A stretch of 64,000 nt of DNA, taken from contig NC_061120.1 in assembly GCF_002878395.1 (NCBI RefSeq), forward strand, positions 111,328,296 to 111,392,295, written 5' to 3'. Within the stretch, counting starts at the first letter, position 1; each line of letters begins with the position of its first letter. Source of the DNA: Capsicum annuum (taxonomy: Eukaryota > Streptophyta > Magnoliopsida > Solanales > Solanaceae). Both the position numbers and the translations under genes were made by a program. Shown here in pieces: positions 12,311-22,601 of this stretch. The notes under the pieces are model-generated. The model worked only from the letters and a program-made list of their open reading frames with translations. It had not been told where the DNA came from and made no database searches.

Positions 12311-12494
12311 TATTGTTAATAAATATTCAATTTAAACTGCTTATTGCAGGAATAATTTATATTGTTTTTTTTTTAAAATAGCATTAAATTTTACTTTTAA
12401 GCAACAAAGAGGTTATAGCTGGGGGGGGGTATAAATTTCATTTTCATAGTAGTAAAACCAGAAAATGAGGACACTTCACTGATAAATTTGAAGT
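12311..12494. other. AT-rich spacer with poly-G run
   Basis: No gene is seen. It contains a poly-T tract and a run of ten or so G near 12421-12430, both prone to slippage or sequencing error. Confidence 0.5.
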
Positions 12495-13286
12495 TAGAGC
12501 TGTCAATACGAGTTGGCCCAGCCCATCTAGGCTAGCCCATACGGGCTTTGAGTTTGACGGGTCAGGCCGAGCTGGCCCATTTAAATAACGGGCCAAAAAA
12601 TACCAAGCCCACATTATTACCCTGTGGGCTGCGAGCCTCACGAGCCAGCCCATTTTTTTAAAAATAATATTTTATAATTTAATTTTACACTGTTAATAAA
12701 CATAAATATTTATCATACAATAACACATAGTATTAATGTTTGTTAATCAAAAGGGAGCCATAGCTCGAATCACCCAAAGTAGTAAGAATACGAAGAGGTG
12801 GCACTACTCAATCGAAAACATCACGATTGAAAGACGATGGCGCATTGAGGGAGATATAGTGAAGAGGAGGCTGCTAGCTGAACTAAGAAAATTAGGAAAA
12901 TGAAGAGTACAATGTACTCTTTATGTTTTAGTGGTAGATATTTAATTATTTTACTATTTATTAGATAGGAAAGTAGGAAACTTTCTAGTTACCCATTTCT
13001 TTGTTAATGGAACCGGTCAATGGTCATCATTGGACTTGATTTTTTTAAAATCTTTTATTACTTTTCAGTATTTTATTTTATTTTTAAATTATTTATTATT
13101 TGACTGACGAACCGGCCCACGGGCTAGCCCAACCCACATTTCTCAAGCCCTACAGGCCATGGGCTTATCCGGGCCGGGCTAAAAAGCCCTGTTCTTAAAT
13201 GGGCTGCAAAAATTGAAGCCCACCCCATCAAATTACCGGTCGGGTCGGGTTGGCCTACCGGGCCTTACCCCATATTGATGGCTCTA
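12495..13286. mobile_element. Non-autonomous hAT-like TIR element
   Basis: The ends are inverted: the left reads TAGAGCTGTCAATACG and the right, reversed, reads TAGAGCCATCAATATG. Both ends carry dense subterminal GGGCC/GGCCC motifs (12515-12655 and 13105-13265) in an otherwise AT-rich region. The TAGAGCTGTCAA end and GGCC clusters are typical of plant hAT-like non-autonomous elements. The middle is AT-rich with no transposase. I did not find a convincing 8-bp target duplication. The ORF at 12444-12653 merely crosses the left end. Confidence 0.65.
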
Positions 13287-13322
13287 ATGTGCATGATAAT
13301 AAACCTTTGATATCGAAAGTTT

Positions 13323-13597
13323 ATTGCACTCCATTCATTTAATATTACTTGACATATTTGTCTTTTATAAAATTTTTAAGATGAAATTATTAAGATGTAT
13401 AGATTGACTAATATGACCCTATTAAACTCATATTAAATGTTTTCATTAACTGTTGAAGTTAATTACTCTTCCATTAAAATACTAATGGTTATGTTGGAAA
13501 AAGATGTCTAATTATCTCTTGATTTTGTAAAGATGCCAACTATTTTGAGATAATTTTTTTTCACAAACATTTCATGTAATATGAGATGGAGAAAGTA
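13323..13597. mobile_element. MITE with CTCC-type terminal inverted repeats
   Basis: The left end reads CTCCATTCATTTAATATTAC then TTGACATATTTGTC. The right end, reversed, reads CTCCATCTCATATTACATGA then AATGTTTGTG. Length is about 275 bp and it is non-coding. This suits a Stowaway (Tc1/mariner-derived) MITE, which normally targets TA; the exact edge bases are uncertain. Confidence 0.55.
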
Positions 13598-14240
13598 ACA
13601 TTTCTTGTTTCACACTTCAACCAACTAGCTTAAATCTCAAATATTCCTCCCAATCTTATTCTGTTACTCATTTTCATAAATTAATAATAACACATTGCTA
13701 ATAGATTGCCTGTTAAATACCTCAAATTCTAGATATAAAAACTATACAGTTACTCAATCAACACATTCAATTTTCATATTCAAATTCAACATACAGCATA
13801 ATAAAAGAATTAAAAATTTTATTTAATAATTCAACAATTCAGAAAATTTGATGCAATAATTAATTCACATATTGTACCTAATTATTTTCCTATTAAACCA
13901 ACACATGGAGAAAGAAACAGAAATAAAAATGGATATGTTAAATGAGAACGGAAAATGAAACTTAAAAGAAGGAAAGTAACGCAATAAAAAAAGGAAACAT
14001 TTCAGCAATTTGAAACAGTAATAAATGTGTAATTAAGAAGAATGTTTCAGTAAGAAGTTTTTTAAAACTGCAATAACTTTTCTCTTACGTACTTAATGTG
14101 ACAGCTTTTCGTCAAGAGTATTTAAAAAAAAAAATTGATTTAAAAATGTAAAGATAATTTAAAAAATTGAAAAAATAAATAAATTCATTTCTTGATTAAA
14201 AGACATGACACATCAGGCACATGTATATCTGTAACCTATA
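13598..14240. other. AT-rich intergenic DNA, no gene seen
   Basis: I see only AT-rich sequence with short homopolymers and no ORF with family resemblance. Confidence 0.6.
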
Positions 14241-14992
14241 TCTATAATATATTAAAAGTGTGAATACTTCAGAAGAGTGATTTGAATTTTTTACCCTTCA
14301 TTAAAAGATACTTCTTTAGATAAAACTATTTTTTCACTATTTTTTAATTTATTATTTATTTATTTATTATTATATTATCTAGATTTCCTAAAATATATGG
14401 TAGGAGAGAATCAATTAATATTGTTCTTTTTACTAGACTTTCTAAAATATATGAGACTCCTAAATATATGCAGCACTATAAGGTAATTTTACCTTTTGTC
14501 CTTTAACCATGACCGAAGTTAGTGATACTGATACTAATTTGAGTAAATAGACAACTTTTGCTTTAATATAGACTAAAGAGAAATCAAAATCCGATAAACA
14601 CTAATTGAGCACAATTTTAATAAGTTTTACGATTTAAATAAAAAAATTGATGAATAAAATTTTAGAATTTTAATATGTGCGTGAATCGTATTTTAGTGTG
14701 ATGAAAGAAGAGTCTTACCACATATTCTATGTCTCTTTAAATATTAATTCTCTTAATAATTTTTGCCATATATTTCCTCTTATCAAATATTTTAGGACTA
14801 TTTAATATTTAAAATATTTTTTCATACCATATATTTTAGGACTATTTAATTTTAAATACTATAAATATCTATAATCTATATTAAATATTTTGAATTTTTA
14901 TCCTTCATTAAAAGACTCTTCTTTAGAAAAAACTGTCTTTTCACTATTTTTTTAGTTTATTATTTAATTATTTTTATTATATTAACTAGACG
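14241..14992 (+). mobile_element. Helitron-like AT-rich repeat pair
   Basis: Two direct copies of about 125-150 bp lie at 14241-14385 and 14869-14992. Both begin TCTATAATATATTAAA or a variant, share CCTTCATTAAAAGA followed by TCTTCTTTAGA and TTTTCACTATTTTTT, and reach a CTAG. TCTATAxTATATTAAAA starts are common at the 5' end of plant Helitrons, which start TC and end CTRR. No terminal hairpin is evident, so the class is a guess. The right copy's CTAG is exactly where the coding sequence of copia element J breaks off. Confidence 0.35.
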
Positions 14993-15178
14993 TGCTATGC
15001 ATGCTGTATTATCTCCATATAAAATCATGGGTACTTTATCACATATCAAACCATATTTTTCTCGAATGAAATGTATTGTGGACCTCAACCACACACACTC
15101 TCGGCTTGCTTTATGAATATCTATAATCTCAGCATGGTTCAATGAAGTGGCTAAATAGACTATTTTGTATATCTCCAA
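14993..15178 (-). pseudogene. Element J RNase H (truncated)
   Basis: YLATSLNHAEIIDIHKASRE then CVWLRSTIHFIREKYG and MILYGDNTACIARL match the copia RNase H with the catalytic Glu (AEII) and the second Asp (YGDN) kept. After ARL the frame runs into AT-rich DNA, so the usual C-terminal third is lost exactly at the repeat boundary near 14992. Confidence 0.8.
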
Positions 15179-15282
15179 GATATGACAGTATCCCCATATG
15201 TGAACGCATTGTATGTTTGAGATTGAGATTTATGCGGGTTAAATAAATAACCAACATGAATATAATCAATAAGATTGAGACT

Positions 15283-15720
15283 TCAATCTTTAGAATAAAA
15301 TAAGATTATGTGTTTGATCTCATTTCGATGTCTCCTAGTAGGGGCAGAATTATACCTTGCTAACAAATTAATTAAAAAGGCTATATCAGGTCTTGCAGTA
15401 TTTGCAAGATACGTTAGTGCATCAATTTCACTAAGATAATGTACTTCATAACCAATCCAATTTGGTATATTTCTCATTTCAGCAAATAATCTAGTGCTTT
15501 TGAAAACCCTCCAAGAGTTCCAATATTATTCAAAGCATCAATTTATCCCTTATAAGGATAATAAACAAGTTTCTCAGAAACTTTATATGCTTCAGGTATT
15601 TTAAATCCTTTAGGATTTTTCATATAGATTTTTTTTTCAAGTGACAATATCAATATATGTGATATCTTTAAGTGTTTGGACTGCAAATCAAATAAGTGTT
15701 ATGCTTATGAAGATGCATCC
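15283..15720 (-). pseudogene. Element J reverse transcriptase, C-terminal parts (fossil)
   Basis: The open piece 15283-15477 reads YLSEIDALTYLANTARPDIA followed by FLINLLARYNSAPTRRHRNE, the copia segment joining reverse transcriptase to RNase H. Around 15560-15640 another frame reads NPKGFKIPEAYKVSEKLVYY, a normally earlier part of the polymerase (the PEGFKxPEAY region). The catalytic YVDD segment between the two is missing, so an internal deletion is likely. Confidence 0.7.
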
Positions 15721-17574
15721 TTTCATCACTTGATAAATATTTCTACGCCAGCATACTTAAATAAATATAGAATTCAGATCCTCGTAGTCTTTTACAATAT
15801 TGCACCAATTGTATATCAAAGATATCATTGATACTTTCTTATTTTGTATCGATTCACAATGTGATATAATATTTTGAGATCTCATCACTTCTTTATTTTC
15901 AGGTAGCTGAACCTCTCATAAGGTTTCATGAAGTGTTATGTTGTAGGCTCTTCGAGAGCACATTGCCTTCTTATTATGATTATTTTCTCCTTATCCTTTT
16001 CAAGGATTATTTCATTTGAAACCAATTGAACTACCATGTTTCATGTATGCGTAGAATTTGTCCTTAGGGACATACTATAGGAGCACTTGCAACTTAATAT
16101 GAGATGCTTCTGACATTTGACTTGAATTATCTTTTGAATGAGGATATGATGATAATTCCTAATATATTTCATGGATACTTATAATCTCCCCTTTATGTTA
16201 GGAAAACTAACATTCATCCTTATTTTTTTTTTTGAGGAATCCATCTTTGTGTATCATAGTCTATTAATTAATCTTATACAGGACATCAAAATTATTTGAT
16301 GGAGTAGTTGGTTCCTGACCTTGAACCAATTGAGAGGGAAGAAATAATCATAATTTATTGGTATAATGCATACAAGTGCTATTGTATGCATCATATCATA
16401 TTTCAGACCAACACATGAAGTTTTGTTCTCATTAGCAATGGTTTAGCTATTTATCAAAGGCATTCAATGCCAAACCATCATCGTCAAGATGAATTGCCTT
16501 GATTACACAATCTAAAAATTATTCTCTTAACTCAATTTTATTGAGCAAGCAACTTTATGAATGTCAAATTGCAGGTTGATAATAAACTCATATGTGATTA
16601 TCTTATATCGATGCATCTTAATAGATCACATGAAATGTGAATGGTCCCATATTCACCTTTTAAACTTTTCATATTTTGAGGGATCAAATTCCAACATTAG
16701 TTGGTCCAACAAACTTTTCATGAGAACAAGCAACATAAATAATTCTTGAAAAATCTTTTATTTCTTTAACATATGTCTAATACTCAATATGTACATCTTT
16801 ATGATGAAAAATTATTTATGTCAATAGATTAAATAATTTGTATTAGTAACTCCAAGTTACCATAATATGTGCGAAAATTCTTTAGTAAACATCAGGTTTA
16901 CTATTGCATGAATTTCATATCAATAAACAATAAACTCTTAGTTTATTATGGCATGTGTTTTCATCATGCTTGGGTAACTTTTCTTATCATGGTAACTTGG
17001 AGATATTCAATCTTGAATTTATTCTATCTTTTTTGAAGGTGGATTATGATATCTTCACAATTAAGAACACGTTCGAATGTATATATAGTCCCATTCACTC
17101 CAGGGTATAGATCTATATTTATAATAATCAAAATTCTCATTCCAGTAATGGAATATAATCATGCCTTAATTGTATCAAATTATGATAGCTACTACAAATA
17201 CAAATTGAGGCATATATATGCTTTATTGCTACCACATTCAATTCAAGGAATGAAGCATATTTAATGGGATATGTTTCCCCAAATACACATTATTTTGCCT
17301 TAGCCATCATAATATCATCAATATGGTGCATTGAGATTCAAATTCAATGTCTTATCCATATAAAGACGTCTTAAGCATAAATCGATGGGACTTATACCCA
17401 ATATATTATCATCCCTATTGATAATATTGTTCTTGAGGAATAAGTTTAAAACATAAATGGTTCCAAACCAATAATTTTTTCTCAAATTCAGTAATAATTA
17501 TATAATTAGTAGCAAAAGACAGATAACATAAGTAATTACTAATTACATTTATAATCTCGCCTTGTTTGGCAGAG
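15721..17574 (-). pseudogene. Element J decayed gag and leader region
   Basis: Only weak coding traces remain, such as CVIKAIHLDDDGLALNA near 16440-16510. The stretch contains three hairpin-forming inverted repeats at 16850-17002. ORFs 16561-16749 and 17046-17264 on the plus strand have no family match and I do not accept them. Confidence 0.4.
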
Positions 17575-17819
17575 TCTCATGCTGATAACGTATTATAAAA
17601 TATAAAGTAGAGAAAAAGAATAATGGAGAGAGAAGAGAGAAGAGTTCTTTATTTTTCTTGAGGGATTCTTGATGGATTCATTCGAATGAAGGGAAAACCC
17701 TTTATTTATAGGGAAAAACTAACCGTGGGGTTTCTAACTTTTTCATAAATAGACATTCACTATATATGATAAAGTATACATTCACTATTTTTGGTAATAT
17801 ATTTATAACAATCCTAACA
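17575..17819 (-). repeat. Element J 5' LTR and primer site
   Basis: On the minus strand the LTR starts TGTTAGGATTGTTATAAATA at 17819 and ends near 17590 at TTATAATACG. It is followed by TTATCAGCATGAGA, which fits the copia junction ACGTTATCAGCACGAG. Inside is a TATA-like ATAAATAAAGGGTTTTCC (17690-17710). At about 230 bp it is much shorter than the gypsy LTRs here. Confidence 0.7.
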
Positions 17820-17900
17820 TCTTAATAAAATTAGACATATTAAGATGTTTTAGAAAAAAAACATGAGATTTTATATAGGACCATTTAAATTAAAAGTGGA

Positions 17901-18396
17901 CACTCTCTACATTTCATATTATTTATATACTTTTCTCTTAACATATTTTACTTATGGATTCAGAATTTAAAGCTTATGAATTCTTAATTTTAATATTTTT
18001 TCAAATTAATGAGTTCTATAATATTAATATGTATACAATGAACAAAATTTTAAAGCATATACATTAACTTATCTTATTTTATATTTTGCTTTTGTTCATA
18101 TTTTTAAGAACAGAGGGAGTATTAACTAATCTTTTTGTCCCATATATTCTAAGCTATTTGTCAGTTTATAAGACTAAAATTAAATTATTACTTATCTTTA
18201 TATTAATTCTTTTTGAAAGTATAAATATAATAAAGTTTCAAAAAAATTCTTATATTGTTAATTTAGTATTTACTAAGACTCTAATAGAATGTATTAAAAA
18301 AATTATAAGGTAAAATAGTAAATTAACCTTCTTATTTATAATTTTTTTGGGGACACGTAGAGAAAAATGGATAAATAACATGAAATGGAGGGAGTG
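17901..18396. mobile_element. One nested or two adjacent MITEs
   Basis: The outer ends are inverted repeats: the left reads CACTCTCTACATTTCATATT and the right, reversed, reads CACTCCCTCCATTTCATGTT, with similarity extending about 37 bp. In the middle, GAACAGAGGGAGTATTAAC (18109-18126) looks like another right terminus, followed by CTTTTTGTCCCATATATTC, like another left terminus. Either one MITE lies in another or two sit side by side. The ORF 18086-18313 crosses them and is not a gene. Confidence 0.5.
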
Positions 18397-18925
18397 ATAA
18401 CTTAAAAATTAAAAATAAATGCTCCTATCAAATCTCATGTTATTTTTAAAAAATTTTTAAATTATTTCACCATGGATAATTTATTTTTATTTAAAATCTA
18501 TTTTATTTTTATGGATTTTATTGCTTTTATACTAAAATCATCTTTTGTCATGTATTGGGTGGTATAATTTAATAAATTTGTCATTAAATTTAAACTTAAT
18601 TAAGTGAATTTAGTAGCTTAAAATATTAGGATGACAATATAAGAGATAAAGTATTAGTTCAGTGACATTTTTGTCATAAAAAAATAAAAGTGACTTTTGT
18701 GACATATTGTCAATAGTTCAATGACAATAGGAGGAATTAACTCTTAAGATGCATTAGTATGTAATTCAATTCAAAGAATTTCCTCCTTCTTTCTTATTTA
18801 AGACTCATAATTATATAGTAAAAAATATTTTTAAAAATTTATGTTAAGGCAATTTTATTTAGAGAAATAATAAAATTATTCACTGACTATCAAGAAATAG
18901 AATAAAACAATTACTTTTAAAAATA
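18397..18925. other. AT-rich intergenic DNA, no gene seen
   Basis: No coding or repeat structure that I can name was seen between the MITEs and the LTR of element F. Confidence 0.55.
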
Positions 18926-20646
18926 TGATGTAAGGACTTGATTTTGTGAATTTTTTTATATGTTTGATCATTTTAGCCCAACTTGTTGGTTGCTACATGT
19001 GTTTTGGGGGTGTAGAGATGTTTGATGCGGTATTCAAGGTGATCCAGAATGATTTGTGTGAATTTGTGGATTTTAGAAATTGGAAAGGCCTTATAGTTGA
19101 CTTTGGACAATATTTATTGTTCTGTGTGTTGGGTGTCAAAACAGATTGCGCTAGCAGATCCGAAATTTTAGGTTGGTAGAATGGTTGCTTTTTTTAAAAA
19201 AATATGGTTGATTCGATTTTATGGCTTTTGGATCTCATTTTCCACCCCTGGTTCAAAAATTAGTGCAATTGAGTCTCGGGTGTCAATTTTGTGAAAATAA
19301 CCTTTTTAAAAAAATTTAATGTCACTATTGAGTCTGGAGCACCAAATTTAGTCAAGTAGCATATCTCGTTTGACTTCACGAGATTCCGAACGAATCCCAA
19401 GGTGTTGATCAGCAACTTTGTAACTTAGCAAAGTTGTTGTACCAACTGAAAATTTGGTGCAGCTGCTTCAACAGTCATAGGACTTCTAATACCGTATCCT
19501 CTTTAGTGGCCTATATTGCTTAAGCGAAGGCCCTGCTAGCAGTCAACTTCCGCTAAAGCAGACACTTACTACTTTATTGTCCTTCTGTCTTTGGGCTAGA
19601 TAGCTTAAGCGGTCAACCAGATGCTTAATCGAACACCGCTTAAGCAGTCATACTAAGGTGATGACTGAGGTAGAAGGCTGACGACGAGTCATCGTTAGTC
19701 CATACATCTCGTTTCCAAAGGCATCATCACTGTCAACTTGTATAGTCTTATTTTGTTTAGGAAAAAATTAATGTATCTATAAATACTCTTTTGATATTTT
19801 ATTATTTGGTTATGCACTCTATATACTTTTAACATTCTTTGAGTTCTGAGATGCATTATTGATATTATGATTAATTTTATTGGTTTTTAGGGTTTACAAT
19901 TAAATTGAGATTTTAGATTTTTATCTTATTCTTTGTAAGTTCAACATTGTGTTTTCAACTATGATCTTTGTTTGTTCTTACGATTATGAGTAACTAAAGC
20001 CCATAACTAGGTTTGTGGGAACTATCATGAATTAATAAAGAAGGTTAAGTGCAAAGCCATTCTAGATCGGTGTTCTTGCATTTATTGGTGTTTTCTTCAT
20101 TTTGATTTCTTTCTTGACAGGTGCACACATTAGGAAGTCACTTATATTATGTACTTTTTTGAAAGAGATGTAGAGATTTGGAAAATGAGATGACAATAGT
20201 AATTTAAAGCTACCAACTTTCATCTAGTTAACTTATGCATAATTGAAATGGTTAATCTGATATCATAAATCAAGAGTTAGTAATGTGACACTCTGAGATC
20301 GAGTGGAGATGAGTGAAATTCAACCAAATTAAGATAGACAGACAGTTAGGTGATACATGTTAGATTTTGCATTCAAGCACAAATAGTCTATGTAGTTATG
20401 CTGCAATGGGGAACACAATCTAGTGCTTATCTCAAATTAATCACAAGCCAATTTACCAACAATCTTCACTATTACTTTTATTGTTACAAAACCCCTGTTT
20501 TATTTTTGCAATTTCTAATTATATCAGTAAGCTCTTGATAGATTTTGGTCTCATTCCTCGTGGGTTTTACCTCAACCTAATTGAGTTTTATATTTGAATC
20601 AGCGACCACTTTATACTTTCTCTGAGGTGTAATTTGGGCGATATCA
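18926..20646 (+). repeat. Element F 5' LTR
   Basis: The LTR starts TGATGTAAGGACTTGATTTT and ends TTGGGCGATATCA. A TATA-like TCTATAAATACT is near 19777-19788. A short-palindrome block with repeated GCTTAAGCG motifs is at 19505-19700. The left edge rests on resemblance to the usual Athila LTR start, so it is less certain than the right edge. ORFs 18946-19179 and 20350-20538 are in this LTR and are not genes. Confidence 0.65.
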
Positions 20647-20789
20647 AATTTTGAAAACATTGTTGGGAAATACTATTATGAATTGATGATCGAGTTTGTT
20701 GAAGTTGTTGGTTTTGTTTGTTGAATTTTTTCTTTTTACTATTTCTAAGTCACACACTGGTGTATGCTCAATACTCGAAGTCAAGGAAA
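20647..20789 (+). other. Element F primer site region, leader and possible gag start
   Basis: AATTTTGAAAACATTGTTGG follows the LTR at the position of AATTTTGGCGTCGTTGCC in element B, so it is a decayed Athila-type primer site. ATG at 20764 opens MLNTRSQGN and is cut at 20789 by element D. It faintly resembles MPSSQRSGEPLL at the gag start of B. Confidence 0.5.
20785..20789 (+). other. Target-site duplication of element D (left)
   Basis: GGAAA here directly precedes TGTAATCCCC. The same GGAAA directly follows the 3' LTR at 61288-61292. Confidence 0.85.
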
Positions 20790-21199
20790 TGTAATCCCCA
20801 AAAGCTCCTAGATAAGTTTTCACCTATTCATCATATGTTTAAATGCCCTAAAATGTTGATTTCAAGCCTTGTACAGGTGTCGTGGCCATTCACCTTGAGT
20901 GTGAAGTATTTTCAATGTGATTATGGTCATAGGAAGCACTTTGAGCAAAGTGGAGTTGTGAACATTTGTATTGATCCAGTTTTAATATTATATTCTATAA
21001 GGGTAAACTTTAAATAGTGTAACTACTAGAATATAACGAGTTATGTGGCGCATTATATATCAAATTAGCGCCCTTTGTGTCTATTTTCCAACTCAATTGA
21101 TCACTCTTTAATTCGAGTTAGGAGTAAAATGTTATACATATTTTAATAAGACAATCCACAACAACCCCACACCATAAAAGGGCCCACAATTGGCTACTG

Positions 21200-21331
21200 C
21201 CTGAGGTTTGCAATTAGGTTCGCCCCATGAACCCTGAGGTTTACGATTCATTTTTCCCTATGAACCCTGAGGTTTGAGATTGGGTTCGCGCCACAAACCA
21301 TGAGGTTCACAATTAGGGGTCGCACAGTAAA
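21200..21331 (+). repeat. 33-bp tandem repeat, four units, in element D 5' LTR
   Basis: Units start at 21200, 21233, 21266 and 21299 with CCTGAGGTTT or CATGAGGTTC and continue to a GAAC/AAAC-like end. The 3' LTR has only about two degenerate units (59307-59370). Confidence 0.8.
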
Positions 21332-22596
21332 CCCCCTCCCCATGAGTCGAAATTATTTATATTTAGTATATTTTATGGCATAAGGGTCTTTTCACACCCC
21401 AAGTCGTTCCCAATCCCCTATATATGTATATATGGTCGTAGAAATGACTTCAATCATCAAATAGGCATTATGTCCCCATTTCTTAGTCAATTATCAAACA
21501 TATTCTTCTCTCCACTCTCAAGAGATAAAAAGGGATAGGTTTCTTGCAAGAATTCACCTCCCACGTCTCCAAATTCAAGCTCTCTCCAAGAAGTCAAGAA
21601 ATACAAGTATTTGGAGTTTGAACAAGGATAACCTTCCATCCTTGTGCCTAAAAGCCTTGGTTTTATAGTTGTGTTTATTTGGTTTCAATTAGGGTTTATA
21701 CCTAATTTCCATAGTGTTGAAAATTCTGACATGATCATGTGATTTAAAGTTCAGTTAGCTCAAGCATCTATCTTTACTTATGTTTTCACTTACATGATCA
21801 TTATTATTAGATGATTTTTAGTATTTTGACATAAATATCTATGAGATGGTGAATATATATGATTTTCAGCCTGATTTAGTCAGTTTACACATATGAGCAT
21901 ATGAATTTATCATGATTTTCTCAGTTTGCAAAAAGTTTAGATTTATTATTTCAGATTACCATAATATGATTCAGATTTCAGTTTTGATCTTATGTTCTTA
22001 GACATTATATGAAATTCACACAGTATTTATGAGTATAAGTTATTAACAAAAGCATTATTGACTTTAAAATTTACAAACCCACATTCTTATTTTAAGGTGA
22101 ATTTCATCAGTATGAGCATATAGTATATATTTTAGGAGTAGGATATACCACTGAGAAAAATGTGTGGGTTCAGTGCATCCTATTTTCTAGAAACTATGTA
22201 CCACCGTAGGTTTAAAGGCCTTGCAGAGAGTGTTCCCCTTGCCCAATATGGGCTTAGTTTAGTGATCACTCAAGTTTAGTTCAGGTTCTATTCCGATGGC
22301 AAGGATAAAGCAACCTTCCTTAATATGGGCCAGACGTTGGACTCCACGCTAGCTCACATGATTTATGTCGGTTACGAGAATCTCTCACAGAAAAAAGTAT
22401 TATAGAAACTAAGTGTAAAGACTCATGATTTTATTCAGATATTGTTTTATGATTTATTATCCATGATATTTCAACTTTAAATTTTACTTACAATCAAGGT
22501 GAGTCCTTTTACACTTAGACTGTATAATTTGAAAGTACATTCAACTTCAGTTTTCCTTATTCTACAAAAGTGAAGATTTAAGAAACTAAGTGTAGT

Positions 22597-22601
22597 GACT
22601 A
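22597..22601. other. Target-site duplication of element C (left)
   Basis: GACTA here pairs with GACTC at 54966-54970. The uninterrupted LTR copy of D (near 60637) reads GTGTAGTGACTCACC, so GACTC is the original site and the left copy has one change. Confidence 0.75.

Larger units (their letters stand above)
14993..17819 (-). mobile_element. Element J: deleted Ty1/copia retrotransposon
   Basis: On the minus strand there is a short LTR (17590-17819), a primer site (near 17575-17589), decayed gag-like sequence (16300-17570), then reverse transcriptase and RNase H (about 15720-14993). Protease and integrase are not recognisable, and about 2.6 kb of internal DNA is too short for a full copia element, so a large part is missing. 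The left end stops within RNase H at the Helitron-like repeat and no 3' LTR is seen. Confidence 0.7.
20790..22601 (+). repeat. Element D 5' LTR, left part
   Basis: The whole stretch aligns with 58895-60640, for example AAAGCTCCTAGATAAGTTTT against AAAGCTTCTAGATAAGTTTC at the start and AAGAAACTAAGTGTAGTGAC at the break. It starts TGTAATCCCC. It contains a 33-bp tandem repeat (21200-21331). The LTR is cut at 22601 by element C and resumes at 54971. The ORF at 20718-21017 crosses the F/D junction and is spurious. Confidence 0.85.

Noticed and set aside
12444..12653. Minus-strand ORF with a Trp-rich start
   Set aside because: It crosses the left end of the hAT-like element and is built from GGCC-type repeats.
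18946..19179. Plus-strand 77-residue ORF with a hydrophobic start, possible small secreted protein
   Set aside because: It lies in the LTR of element F, and its wording matches the common Athila LTR start, not a protein family.
20718..21017. Plus-strand 99-residue ORF with a signal-like start
   Set aside because: It crosses the junction between element F and the LTR of element D at 20789/20790, so it is a chance fusion.
21180..21345. CRISPR-like array of 33-bp repeats
   Set aside because: Units are contiguous with no spacers and lie in a plant LTR.
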